Origin: Eremophila alpestris peregrina
Taxonomy: Eukaryota > Chordata > Aves > Passeriformes > Alaudidae
Length of the DNA: 64,000 nucleotides
Reading direction: 5' to 3'
Assembly (NCBI GenBank): GCA_009792885.1
Contig: WMCF01000173.1
Location: 62,001 to 126,000, forward strand
Positions 11,313-22,732 of this stretch are shown here, in pieces. Positions within the stretch are counted from its first letter, which is position 1. The number at the start of each line of letters is the position of its first letter. Made by a program: the position numbers and the translations under genes. Under the pieces are notes generated by a model. That model had not been told where the DNA came from, did no database searches, and saw nothing but the letters and a program-made list of their open reading frames with translations.

Positions 11313-14300
11313 CAAGTTCCCTTTCCTCGCTGCTTCTCCTGCCTCACTCCTGGGCCTTGTTCTTCCCCACAGGGCTGGTTCCAAGAGTCTCCAAAGGCAG
11401 ATTTGCTAGGCTGGGCCTACCTTCTCCCACCCAGTTGTTGTCCAAGCCTTTGACACCTACCAAAATCTCCCCGTGATTCCAACAGAATCAGGCACGTGGC
11501 TTCTGGCCATGGGCTTAAAACCAAAGTACATTAATTGATAATTGGCCCTCACAGAGATGAGGCAATAATGATGGTTTGCATCAAGCAGCCTTACAAGACA
11601 TTAGAGAAGACACCAATGTTTTGACATCCAGAAGATTATGGTGTTTGTAGGGCTCAGCCCTCACAGTGATGAATTTTAGGGCTGAGCTCTCATAGTGATG
11701 AATTTTCTGGCTCCAGTCCTGCTGTTGTTGTTGAAATAACACAAATTCACTGCCAACAGATTAAAACAGTCTCCATATACATTTGTATGTATACATTTAT
11801 AAACACACAAATGCAGAGAGGAGGAGAGAGATAAATATCTGCAGGTCACAAGTGAGCAGTTTTAGGAAGCTTTAGGACATGAGGGAGGATTTTGTTTAGA
11901 GTAGGATTTCCCCCTTTGTCCCTCCAGGATGAGATCTCCAACATCTGTCCCGTGTCACCTCCCAGTGAAGCCAAAGGGTGCTTTGAGCATGAAACCCTGC
12001 TCAAGGGGTCATTCCTTGGCAGGGAATTCACCTCATTTTGGATGGATGGGAAGCTCTAACTGAGCTAACATCAGCCTGATGAGGCTGCAAAGGTCTGCCA
12101 GGGTGCTGCTCCCTTGCCACATTGATTTAAAGGGTTGAGGATGACAACAGGCCAGAGATAAAGTTCATCTCCCTCCTCACTAGTTCACAACTGTCTCTGG
12201 ACACAGGTGGAGATGCCTCACTCCTTTAACCCAATATTTAATACTCTTATGGAGGGAATCTGGGATCATCGAGCTTAATAAAGCTCAGCACGTTTAGAAA
12301 AGGAGAGGAAGGCAGAAAAAGGGTAAATACACACACAATAAAGTCTCAGGAGGGGGAAGAAGCACAACACAGACACTGCTGGGAGCAGGAGAAGACTGAA
12401 ACGTGGCAATCCCAAGCAATTTAGTGCCAGCAGAGCATCCCCCCAGGAGCAGGCAGGAAAACCCCAAATGTTTTAACAGCAGAACCAGTCTGAAGTGGGT
12501 CCCAGGGGAGGACATGGAGGGGGTCTCCATGGCCCAGGCTAAGCCTTTTCCCTGCAAAAAGCACTGCCACCACATCCCTCACGTGCATCCACGTGGGTGA
12601 TTCATCCTGGGGCACCAACAGCCTGGAACATCTCAACATCTGGTGCCTTCAGGACAAGCAGGTGGCCCTCAGCCAGAGATTGGGAAAGGTGCCCCAGGAA
12701 GGGAAAGCTGTGACAGCTCCACTTGGAGCCCAACCACTCCTTTGGGAGATTAGGATCTGCCAGCAGCAGGAAAAGATTGATATCGACCATCTTCCCTTGC
12801 TCTGGAATATTTCTTTGGGGAGGTAGTGCCAAGCCACATGGAAGCACAACCTGCCTGCATGCCAAGCCTTCCTTCAGGCCAGCCTCCAGCACGGCTGCTC
12901 CGAAATCCCTGCTGGGTTTGAGCAGCAATCCCAGCCATGAATCACACAAATTCCTGTCATAAACGTCTGGCAGCCGGGCTTCTGCGGAATGACAAATGCC
13001 TGCCATTTTCCTAGGAATAAAGCACAAGAGCCCTACTTCCTTCCACTCTCCCTTTGGGGGGAGTCTGGGTTTCTCTCACTGTTCCAGACTGGCTGGAAGC
13101 AAAGATGGGACAAAGATGTGAGGATAAAAAACCCCAAACCAGAACAGTATATCTATTTATGATACTCCTTTTTTTTTTTTTTTGCAGCTGCCACTTGATC
13201 CCAGCCCAAGTCCATTTTCCCCTTTAGCTCCAGAGAACAAGGAATTCACATTGGATGTTCAGTGACACCACAGACCAGAAGATGAGCCAGACAACCATGG
13301 CAGTTGCTGTCACAACCATTCAGTCTGCAGGGCTGTTTGTTACCTTTGGATAGATCCTCACAAGGGAAAGGCCAGATAAATTATCCCACAGGATTCTGGG
13401 ATGCACCATGAGTCCCTGCCATCCAATCTATGCACCAGGGACAGGGTGGATGAGCAGTCTGAGGGTTATTCCACAGGGTTTTTTGCTTTCCTGAGAGAGC
13501 CAGACCAGGGGTGCAGCTCCCTGCAGTGATCCCAGCTCAGGGGCAGTGCCAAGCACCCCCAGAGAGGTGGCAGGAGCAAACGTGCTGTGAAAGCCACTGG
13601 AAAGCTTCTGCAGGAAGAAGTTTCCCGACTTAAGAAGCATAAAATCAAAATCCTTCCCTGGACAATATCCCTTTTGTTTAAGGAGGAAAGTAGTCTTTAA
13701 AAAGCAAAGTTTTTCTGTTGGAAAACTTGAATAGCCGAGCCCTGGGAGCCTGCTGAACTCACTTTCCACAGCCATCAGGAGGAAGGTGAAGCTGAAATAC
13801 TCCATCCAGGAAAGGAAAACAAAACCTATTTGTTCCCTGCCGATTTTCCTGCTCTTTTTTTTTTTTTCCTTGGGAGGAGGGGACCCTCCTGCTGCAGTCA
13901 TCCACATGGGGAGCAGGGCTTTTTCCTGCTCAGCTCCACCTGCCTCCCCTTTAGCCACCCTTTCCCTGCTGACTTGGGAGCTGCACCACCCAGCCCTGTT
14001 CGTGTCCCAGACACCTTTTCCCTGGAAAAGCTGCCCACAAGCACAGCAAACCAACTTTACCCAGTTTAATGAACACAAGCCTCCTCATTCAAACCCTCTG
14101 ACCACGCAGGAGAAAGAGGAGAAGAGCCAGAACAATGTGAGATGAATTCCCTCATCCCAAAGAAAAGCACAGCACCCAGGTACCAGCTGCCGGAGATATT
14201 CCAAGGACCGGATGCAAGGCTTAAGGATATTTTTCCATGGGGTGAAATGAACTGCACCACCCAAAAAAAAGTTAGCTGCAAATAAATAAATAGAAAATCT

Positions 14301-17231
14301 CTTTCCAGACCAACTCGAGGTAAAACTAGAGATGTTCCTCTCCCAGTGGAAGCAGAGGATGTTGGGGAAGACCCTGCATTTTTGTGAAGCTGAGCACCAC
14401 ACAGATCCCTCATCTGCACACCACAAACACCCCAAGGCCAGGCCTGCTTCCAGAGCAGGTGGGCTCCTCACTGCTTCATCCCCAAAAACCAGGTACACAG
14501 GAGTGGGTGCCATGGCAAGGGAGGGAGCAGAGCAAGGGACAGGAGCAGGGACCACCACGAACCCCCACCAAAAGCTCCAACTCAGCAAATGGACAGGACT
14601 CAACCTGGGCAATATTTGTAGATTTGGGACAGCCAAAGGACTCACACCCTGGGTCCAACCCCCTTGGGAAGCCAGCAGGACTTTTCCCAACACCACCAGC
14701 AGCAGCAAACTCCAGAGCTGGGCTCCTCATCCAGCCACACAGAGCTGTTTTAACTCAGACACAGCAGGGAAAAGGAATAAAAGAAATAAAATCATTTACT
14801 GTTTTTGTTGGCTCCCTTTTTTGCCAGGTTAGTGAGTTAAATCAGGGGCTGACAAGTGCTGAAGCCAGCACCAGATAAACAGGGAGAGCAGGATTAGGGC
14901 AAGGATGATAAAAAAAGGGAAATCTCCACCTTTTTTTTTTTTTTAAAGACATTGCATTGTGAGATTGCTTCCAGCTGCCTTCCCCAGCCCAAACCCTGGG
15001 AGTCAGGATGGCAAGAAAGAGCTACCAAAGCCAGCAGCCAGGAAATGCAGAGATTAATAAAGAAAATAGTCAGAGCCAAACACAACCTGCCCGAGGATCA
15101 AACTCTGAGAGCTTGATAAAACCAGCCAGAAGAGATAACCCATTCCCAAAGCAAAAAGGGACTGTCTGGAACCATTGCCTTTGGCCTCAAAAATCCAAAT
15201 TCCAACCCCAAACTCTCTGTGGGAGGAAGAAAGCAGCTGGCCAGAAGCAGAAGGTGGAAGGCTCTTCACATTTTTCAGGCTGACCCTCAGAAACACAACC
15301 TGGGAAACTCAAGAATTCCCCTCTTGATATATCCCCAGACACCTCCTGAGATGACAGGGAGCTGATACCTGATGGTGATGGAGACGGCCTTGCACAGGCT
15401 CCTGGAGCAAAAAGGGAACACAGGATCCAAGTTATCCCTCTTCTAGGTCCTGGCACTCACATGCATGACAGATAAAAGTAAAATAAGTCTTCTCCAGGGG
15501 GTTGGAGACAAGAGGCTCTCCTGGAGAGCTTCTTCCCACGGACAGAATCACTCAGCTGGATTCAAAGCAGCAGCAGTGACATTTGGGCTGGGTGGAACAG
15601 GGGAGAGGCAAAATAAAAAATGATTGAGAAATGGTGAAATGCCTTCAAAAATAAAGCAGAAGAGAATAATTCTGGGAGCAGATGGAGGAGATGGTGTCTC
15701 CTCCCTGACTCCTTCACTGGCTGCACCCACTCATCACTCACTGGGGAGGGACAGGCCCACAGCTGCCTTCACTTTATGAAAATCCCTTTTCCCTTCTCCA
15801 GACCAAGCAACTCCAACATTCCCAGTCTCTACTGACCCTTCCACCTGTACCCAGCTCCACCAGGCTCCTCCCCAGAAGCAGGGCTAAAGGGGTTGGGAGC
15901 ACCAAAGTGTTTTTGACTGGCAGAAGGAGCCCTCACCACAGATTCTCATCACAGGTCCCCACTCCTGGGGTCCCACTGCTCCTGCTGCTGCTGAGCATCT
16001 CTTGGACCAGCCCCACCTGAGGTAGGTCTTGGACACCACCAGCACCCAATGCCCAAGGGGATCTTTTCTTGGGGATTTTAGTATTATACAGGTCCTTCTT
16101 ACCCCTAGAAGATCCCAAATTCCTGACACAGATCCCCCAGATTGTTATTCCATCCCCCTTTGTCCTGGAGAAGAAGATGCTGCCAGCTGCTGGAAGATAC
16201 CACTGGAGCCCAACAGCAGCCAGGTCATGCTTCCTCACCCTGGAAATAATCCCCCTGTTGCATCCCCAGGGATGAAACTTCCTTCACGTCTCATCCAGGA
16301 GAAAAGTGAAGAGTTAAACATCTCCTCCCTTGGTAGAGAGATACAGAGTTTATAAAACTGCAATCAGTGCAAGCACAAATTATGTAGAACCAGTCAAGAG
16401 TAGGAAATTGATATCAGAATTTCTCTTTTTTTTTTTTTCATTTTTAGATGAAAAAGGCAATGTAAACCCGCTGTGGCTGCTGAGCTTTCATAAAAGCTTT
16501 CCAAGCCTTAATTTCTGTGCTGTGTGTCACCACAGAAGACACACGAGATGCAGTGAATTCCCCCGAGTTAATTTGAATTATGCCACAGAACAGATGTGTG
16601 CTCTGGTGCACGGAGAACCCTTTTTTCCCTCTTCCATTTCCAAACGACTCCTGCCTCATCCCATTAGCTCTTCTTATCCCACTGCACCCCCTGACGTGAC
16701 ATAACGAGTCCTGACATCCTCATACATCATCAGGAGACACAGCAGCAACTCCACAGCACTTGGGAACAGCAGGAGTTGTGCTGCAGGTTTGATGGGAAGC
16801 TGGGGCTGCTGTCTTAAATTTGGGAGAGATTCCCCTTCCTGAGCCAATTAAGATTTTGCAATCAGGCAGATTACAGGAATGAAGGTGGAATTAATGGGTG
16901 AATCATCTGGAATTTCACCCTCTGGGCTCGGCTCCCAGCTTGTGGGAAGGGACTCAGATTGAAGCAGAAGCTTTGCAGGCAGGATGAAATCAAAGCACCT
17001 AGCCTGGCCTCCTGTGTTGGGGTGGAAATTCCTCCACCAAGCCCAACAAGCCAGGGCTGAGGAGGAATCTGCCACTGCAGGATGGATGTGAACTCAGGAT
17101 GGAGCTGAGAAAAATGCACAGGGTCCTTTGGAGACACCTCTTTCAGTGGTTAAACCCTTCTTATCTTTGAAAAGCAGTGATTTGATGCCCATTTCCTGAC
17201 TTCAGTGCCTGGCTGGGCCTTCTCCTGCTCC
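11313..17231. other. 5.9-kb gene-free DNA
   Basis: This interval has no recognisable CR1 tail and no supported gene. It holds the 29-bp duplication, T-rich runs near 13,169-13,183, 13,855-13,867, 14,932-14,944 and 16,427-16,438, and unique sequence. The non-repetitive, motif-rich patch at 16,440-16,620 looks like possible conserved non-coding DNA. Confidence 0.5.
11649..11706. repeat. 29-bp tandem duplication
   Basis: Two adjacent 29-bp units (11,649-11,677 and 11,678-11,706) share AGGGCT..GC.CTCA.AGTGATGAATTTT and differ at only a few positions. Confidence 0.9.
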
Positions 17232-17378
17232 AGTCATAGAATCCCACAAATGTTTGGCTTGGAGGAGTCCTTGAAGCTTGAAGCTCATTCCACCCTCTGC
17301 CATGGGCAGGGACACCTTCCACTATCCCAGGTGGCTCCAAGCCCTGTCCAACCTGGCCTGGAACACTTCCAGGAATGG
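17232..17378 (-). mobile_element. CR1 LINE 3' end, about 145 bp
   Basis: The minus-strand copy begins AGTCATAGAATCCCACAAAT and contains the CCATGGGCAGGGACACC core and the following CCAAGCCCTGTCCAACCTGG block. Confidence 0.9.
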
Positions 17379-18617
17379 GGCATGGGTTGAGGACACCTCT
17401 GCATGGAGTTTCTCCTTCCCACTCCTGCCATGCTGAGCACAAATGGCCATGGAAAAGACACCCTGGAGCACAACCTGATGTTGATTTCCTCAGTTCTCCT
17501 CTGCCAGAATATGTAAATCCTCCATCTCAGCCCATCTCTCTCCATTTCTGTTGTCATCATGACTCAAACTGACCCCAAATTCACAAAAGTACATTTGCAC
17601 ACATCCCCTCTCGTGGGGCAGCACGCTCAGGGTCACCTTTGATGTCCCTTTAGGTAGATTGCTCTGAGAAGAGCTCAGTGTAAGGTGAATTTTCCAGATG
17701 TGAGTCACTCTCTGCATCACATACAAGGGAAAAAAAAAAAAAAAGCCCAATTTTACAGCATTTCTGGAAAAGGAATGCAGGGAATGTGTCGTAAACACTC
17801 CCCCCCACCAAGGAGGTGGTAAATTGAGCCCTGAGTGTTTGAAACACTGGACTTGGAGAACTGGTGGGAATTATTGAGGGGGTAGGGGGTGAGTGGAGCC
17901 TCTTTCTCAGATTTTTGTTCTTCCCATTGCTTGATTTCTTTTTTATTGTATTTGAGATGACATGGGGATTTTTTTTCTCTGCCTGACTCTCCTGCTGTAC
18001 CCCAGAATGGGTAAGCAAGGAGAATCCTGTGGCTGTGTATTTATTGTCACTGGCTCCAGGATGGCTCCACTCCAGGGAATCCCAGCCCAAACCATTCCAA
18101 AGGGCCACTCTGCAGAGCACTTTTCTGCCTCTCCCATGGAAGGTGGGTGTTTTCCCACCTTGGGAAGATCTTTATCCAAAAAAAAACCCCAAAAAACAAA
18201 CAAACAAACAAAGCACCCAGCAATTTTTCTTCCCCTTAGTGAAAATATTTTAACGATCCCAGATAAAAGAGCCAAGCCTGACAGGGCACATTACATGAGC
18301 TTTTCATGGATTTGGTTTCTGGGCTGAGTGAAGGAATGCTCTTAGAATGCTCTTCCCCCTGTATAAAAACACTGAATTAGCAGTTGTCCCTGTGCAATAT
18401 TGCTACGTGCAGGGCACTACAGGCTAAGCAAAAACCCATACAAAATGTTCCTATAAAACTGCTCAGTGCTTGGTTTTCTCTCCTTAATGCCCTGAGTTCA
18501 TCAGTTGCTCCATCTGCTGAGAGGAACAAGGCTCCACAGAGCCCTTTGTCAAAAACCTCTGCTCTGCAAGATCCAAGTGGAATCAGGCCATTGGCCAGAT
18601 GAAAACAATGATCCCAA
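17379..18617. other. Gene-free DNA with simple repeats
   Basis: It contains an A15 run at 17,730-17,744 and a (CAAA)n run at 18,178-18,213. The frames here have no recognisable domain. Confidence 0.55.
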
Positions 18618-18760
18618 AGAGTGTCTGGAGATACTCCAAGGCCAGGCTGGGCAGGGCTTGGAACAGCCTGGTCTAAGGGAAGGTCCCTGTCCTTGGCAGG
18701 GGGTGGAATGAGACAATCTTTAGGTGCCTTCCATCCCAAACCACTCTGGGATTCTGTGAC
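18618..18760 (+). mobile_element. CR1 LINE 3' end
   Basis: The CCAAGGCCAGGCTGG block, a GGTCCCTGTCCTTGGCAGG core with small deletions, and a CTCTGGGATTCTGTGAC terminus place it at the CR1 3' end. Confidence 0.87.
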
Positions 18761-20080
18761 TGCCTGGTGTTCAAATTGGGGATGATTTTCCTTAAGAGTG
18801 GCTTTAAAGTGCAGCAGGAACAATCAAGGGTTAACAAGGTTAGGCATTTTGTCCAGATGAGTATTTTCAGATGACCCGAAGCAAGGGTTGTATTAAAAAA
18901 ATGCCTTAATTAAAAAATACAGGTCAGAACCAGTTGAAGCTCCCCACCCCCGGTTATATTCCTTAATTAGAAGGCTTGGACACATCCCTCAGAGTGATGG
19001 ATGAGCCGTGGCTGCCTCGTGGCACCACACAGAGAGACAGGACACAGCTCCCCAGGCTCAGGGCCTCACCAGTCTGCTTCATTGCAATTCTCCTCTCTTT
19101 TCTTCTTCCCCAGAAATTAATGTGCTGCAGGCATTCAGGAATGAGAAATCATCCATGCAGCTGCCCTGCCTGGATAGAGCCCCTCACCAGAACTGCCAAG
19201 CTCAGTCTTGGGCCCCATAAACCCCACACCCCAACTCCAGCACGTTTCACCAGGTGGTTTCAGGGGAAACCAAACCCCTTCTTACCAGCACCACCACAAT
19301 TCCCTGCTGGAGGAGATGGGCCATGCTCGTGACCATCAGCAGAGTGGTCCTGCTTGAAACATCCACCTGACATTTGGGCAAAAGTGCTTTCCACTCAAAA
19401 ACCAACCAACCAACCAAAAAAAAACCCCCAAAACCCCAACCCCCTCAATTCTTCTAGGAAAGAGCATGAGGAAGTGTCAGAAAATAGGGTGAGGAGCTGA
19501 ATCTCTTATCCTGGATGAATAAAGACCTTCAGGAGGGAAAACATGTCCTTTACATTACAGTTTGGATGCCAGAAAACAGATTGCACCCTCAGTAAAAGTT
19601 TAAACCTTCCCCTAAAAAATCCCCAAGTCACCAAACAAACAAAAACCCCCAAACCATATAAGCCCTTTAAAATTATTTTTATATTTTTTTTACTTCGGTA
19701 TAACCCATTGCACATTCAAATAACTCACATATTTAATTTATCTACTGCCCTAAATAGAGATTTTTGCTACGCAGTTTGCAATTCCTTTGGGAAAGCAAAT
19801 CGGTAATCTGATGGAGAAAGCCACAAACGGGAGAAGGCTTTCCAAATTAGAGGAAAACCAAAAGCATTTCCTTCTAAAACAAGGTTCATTACTCGGCTGT
19901 TCCAGCGTGCAGGAACATTTGGGGGATGCTCGATCGGTGTTTCAGATAAACCAGGGCAGGGACGGTCCCAGGGATGCTTGGTTTTTTGGGATTAGTTTTG
20001 GGATTAGTTTGTGCTCTGTGTGGGTCTCCATTAAAGGCCATTATTGCCTCATTTGCATAATTAAAACAGATGAGTTCCGT
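18761..20080. other. Gene-free DNA; candidate conserved non-coding segment at its right end
   Basis: Bases 18,761-19,730 look unremarkable, with C/A-rich short repeats near 19,405-19,445. Bases 19,730-20,070 are non-repetitive. They carry a tandem GGGATTAGTTTT duplication (19,988-20,011), an OTX/bicoid-type core, and a perfect octamer ATTTGCAT at 20,051-20,058. Confidence 0.45.
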
Positions 20081-20503
20081 GAGAGGCGCCTCAGCCCCTT
20101 CCCATGCTGGAGGAGGAGGGAGAGGTGGTCTCCATCTCCTGGCCATTCCTCCCCGGGGCCAGCAGCGCTCCGTGTTGGGATCAGCACCGGGAGGCACCAC
20201 CCTGGATTCATCCTGCCCCCAATTCCCACCGCCCGGAGCCCCCACGGCGGGGTTAACCACGGCATCCACGGGGCAGGGAACATCTCCATCGGGAGCGATT
20301 TGTGCGGCCCTAATCGCTGATCAGAGCCCCGCTCTGACAGACGCCGCCTTTCCCCGTAATCCCCGCTCCTTTTGGGATCCCCGCCGGCTCCAGCGGAGCT
20401 CCACAAGCGAGTGCTCGAGCGTGACCGAGGCACAAAGGGCTGTGGGGAGAGCCGCTGACAGCGGAATGTGCTCAGAGACCTCTGAGAGAGCGGCAGCCTC
20501 CAG

Positions 20504-20595
20504 CCAGCATCCCCAAAAAAATACCAGCATCCCCCAAAAACACCAGCATCCCCCAAAATACCAGCATCCCCCAAAACCACCAACATTCCCCCCGC
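20504..20595. repeat. 18-20-bp minisatellite, about 4.5 units
   Basis: Units of CCAGCATCCCCCAAAA plus 2-4 variable bases start at 20,504, 20,524, 20,543 and 20,561. A decayed unit follows and runs into a C-rich stretch that includes CCCCCCCCG. Confidence 0.92.
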
Positions 20596-20700
20596 CCCCC
20601 CCGCAAAAAAACCCCACAAAACAGTGGGGAAAAGCAACGAAGAGGCAGCATCTCCTTTTGGAGAGCATCACGCCGGTGTTTGCGGGGATCAGGGCAGGTT

Positions 20701-20735
20701 TCCCTCCATCCCTCCATCCCTCCATCCCTCCATCC
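20701..20735. repeat. (TCCCTCCA)n octamer repeat
   Basis: Four perfect 8-bp units and a partial fifth. Confidence 0.95.
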
Positions 20736-20850
20736 AGCGGCGGCGTCGCTCGGCGCTGCACATCCCGTAAATCAGCGGGAGCGGCCGGGAGAGGGGAGCG
20801 CGAATTGGCCATCGCAGGAGTTCTGAGGTTGAAGGGCAAAGCCCTGCCCT

Positions 20851-22404
20851 GACAGACACCCTGACACCTCCCCCTCCTCAGGAGGAAGGCATGGAAGGGA
20901 TCCAGGGATGGTCCAACGATCCCGGTGCCTGCGGATCAGACGGGGAGATGCCCCAGCCTCATCCGCTTCCCGAGGGCTGGCACTTGGATTTAGCAGCTCC
21001 CCGCTATTTAATCACCTCCAATCCCGCTCCCTTCCCACAAATCAAGGGGTTTAAAAGCCAGCACAGCTCCAGCAGGATGGTGGCACTCACAGCAAGGATG
21101 GTGAGGACAAACCTTCCTTCATGGAGAGCTGAGAAATCCCAAACTCCACATCAGAGCATCCTGTGGGATGAGGGAGAAGGGGAGAAGAGCTGGGAGCAGA
21201 GCACTGAGGCCTTTAATTAAAAACTCTGCTTTGGTACCTGTGTCTTATAATCTTCTGTTCTTGTGCTGTGGGTGACAAGCTCTGTTAAAGGAGGGGGAAA
21301 TAAACTTTCTAAACTGCCTCTTTAAAAGCTGGGAACTGAAAAGGAAGAACCCAAACACATTCATATTTAAAATCCTGGGATTTTAAACACTGCTCTAAGG
21401 GAGATCAGGGTAACCCAAAGGGAAGCTGACTCCTGGGGCTTTGTGGCTCAGCTTGAGCATTCTGCAAATTAAAGTAAAATAAAAAAAAAAAATTTAAAAA
21501 AATAAAATAACATTTAAAAAAATAAAGTAAAATAAAGTAAAATAAAATAAAATAAAATAAAATATCCCCCAAAGGGAATTTCCAAGAGCTTCACTGGAGC
21601 ATTTACACTCCAAGTGCCTCCCAAGGGAGCAGCAGGACTGAATCCCCAGGATTTGCCCCACAACACCAGTTCTTCCCCAAGTTCCAGCTTTTCCCCTCTC
21701 TCCTACCCTGCTCCTCCTCACCTCACACTCTGGCTTTCCTGGGACTGCTTCTCCACCGGAGCAGCAGACAGGAGGAATGTGGCACACCAGGTTTGTTTGG
21801 ATAAAGCAAGAAGGGGGGATTACTGAGAGCTTCCCGATGGAAAACCAGCACGGCTGCTGCCTCTGAGATTGGTACAGGGTGCTGGAAGGAAAAACTGCAC
21901 ACAGGAGAGGTAAAATTCCCCAAACAGATCAAAGTACTGATGCTCCAGGAGTGGTCACTAGGCAGGGTGTTAATCCATAGCTATGTTTCCAAAAATAACC
22001 AAGTCAGAAATCCCTAAATATCCAGAATTTCCCTCCATGCCCTCCAACACCCAGAGAGGAGCCAGCCCAGCAGAGCCTGGAGTGATGGTGGGACTCGTGT
22101 TCCTGACTCTGGTGGCCCTGGGAGCCATCCCCAAGGAGCATGGCCTGTGTCACAGCCCACGCAATCCATCCGTTACCTGTTGCCCTTCTGCAAATATTTT
22201 TCCTGCTGGCGAAGAGCAAACCAAAGGAGAGAGAAGGTTTGAAGGGCACTAGAGGTGAAGTTCAGCTTGCTGGTGTATCCCCTGACACCATTAGCCAGGC
22301 CTTGAGCATGCCAACGGGGAAAACAGGGGGAGAGGGATAAATCCTCACCCATCAAACCCCCCATGCAGGCTTCTTGTGCTGACAAACGCTGCTCCCCACC
22401 AAGA
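20851..22404. other. Gene-free DNA
   Basis: Apart from the A-rich array at 21,472-21,563 I see no repeat or gene. CpG frequency drops back to background after about 21,000. Confidence 0.55.
21472..21563. repeat. A-rich (AAATA)n simple repeat
   Basis: About 90 bases of AAAATA- and AAAGTA-type units after an A12 run, ending in a perfect AAAAT/AAATA array. Confidence 0.95.
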
Positions 22405-22732
22405 GCAGTTTTAGGTTGCTGTGCTGCCTCACGAGGGGAACTGGAGGGGCAGCTCCCACCTCTGCTGTGACAGAACCCAGGGAATGGCTGGGGCTGTGCC
22501 AGGGCAGGGTCAGGCTGGAGATCAGGAAAAGGTTCTCCCAGAGGGTGCTGGGCACTGCCCAGGCTCCCCAGGGAATGGGCTCAGCCCCAAGGCTGCCAGA
22601 GCTCCAGGAGTGTTTGGGCAATGCTCTCAGGGATGCACAGGGTGGGGTTTTTGGGGTGTCTGTGCAGGGCCAAGAGTGGGGCTCCACAATCCTTGTGGGT
22701 CCCTTCCAGCTCAGGAGATTCCATAATCTATG
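22405..22732 (+). mobile_element. CR1 LINE 3' fragment, CR1-Y/X-like subfamily
   Basis: The 'GAACTGGAGGGGCAGCTCCC' block leads into AGGGTCAGGCTGGAGATCAG, CCCAGAGGGTGCTGGGCACT, GGGATGCACAGGGTGGG and GTGTCTGTGCAGGGCC. It is a tail type different from the CCCATGGCAGG copies and shared with the copy at 49.25 kb. Confidence 0.9.

Larger units (their letters stand above)
20080..20850. promoter_or_regulatory. Isolated CpG-rich block in the gene desert
   Basis: GC content and CpG frequency rise sharply, mainly at about 20,160-20,470 and 20,740-20,820, then fall back on both sides. No ORF shows a protein family. The block is broken by two short tandem arrays. It could be a CpG-island promoter of an unannotated non-coding RNA or a CpG-rich enhancer. 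Confidence 0.45.

Noticed and set aside
13428..14078. 216-codon minus-strand frame
   Set aside because: No domain is seen and it spans a poly(T) run giving a lysine block. It is probably chance.
16427..16460. Polypyrimidine tract followed by TTTTTAG|ATGAAA, resembling a splice acceptor with a start codon
   Set aside because: The frame stops after five codons (ATG AAA AAG GCA ATG TAA) and no partner donor is evident.
20504..20595. Regularly spaced repeats that superficially resemble a CRISPR array
   Set aside because: Units are contiguous, imperfect and without unique spacers. This is a minisatellite in vertebrate DNA.
20070..20852. 260-codon frame in the CpG block
   Set aside because: It crosses two tandem arrays that translate as Pro/Gln/His repeats. 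No family is visible.
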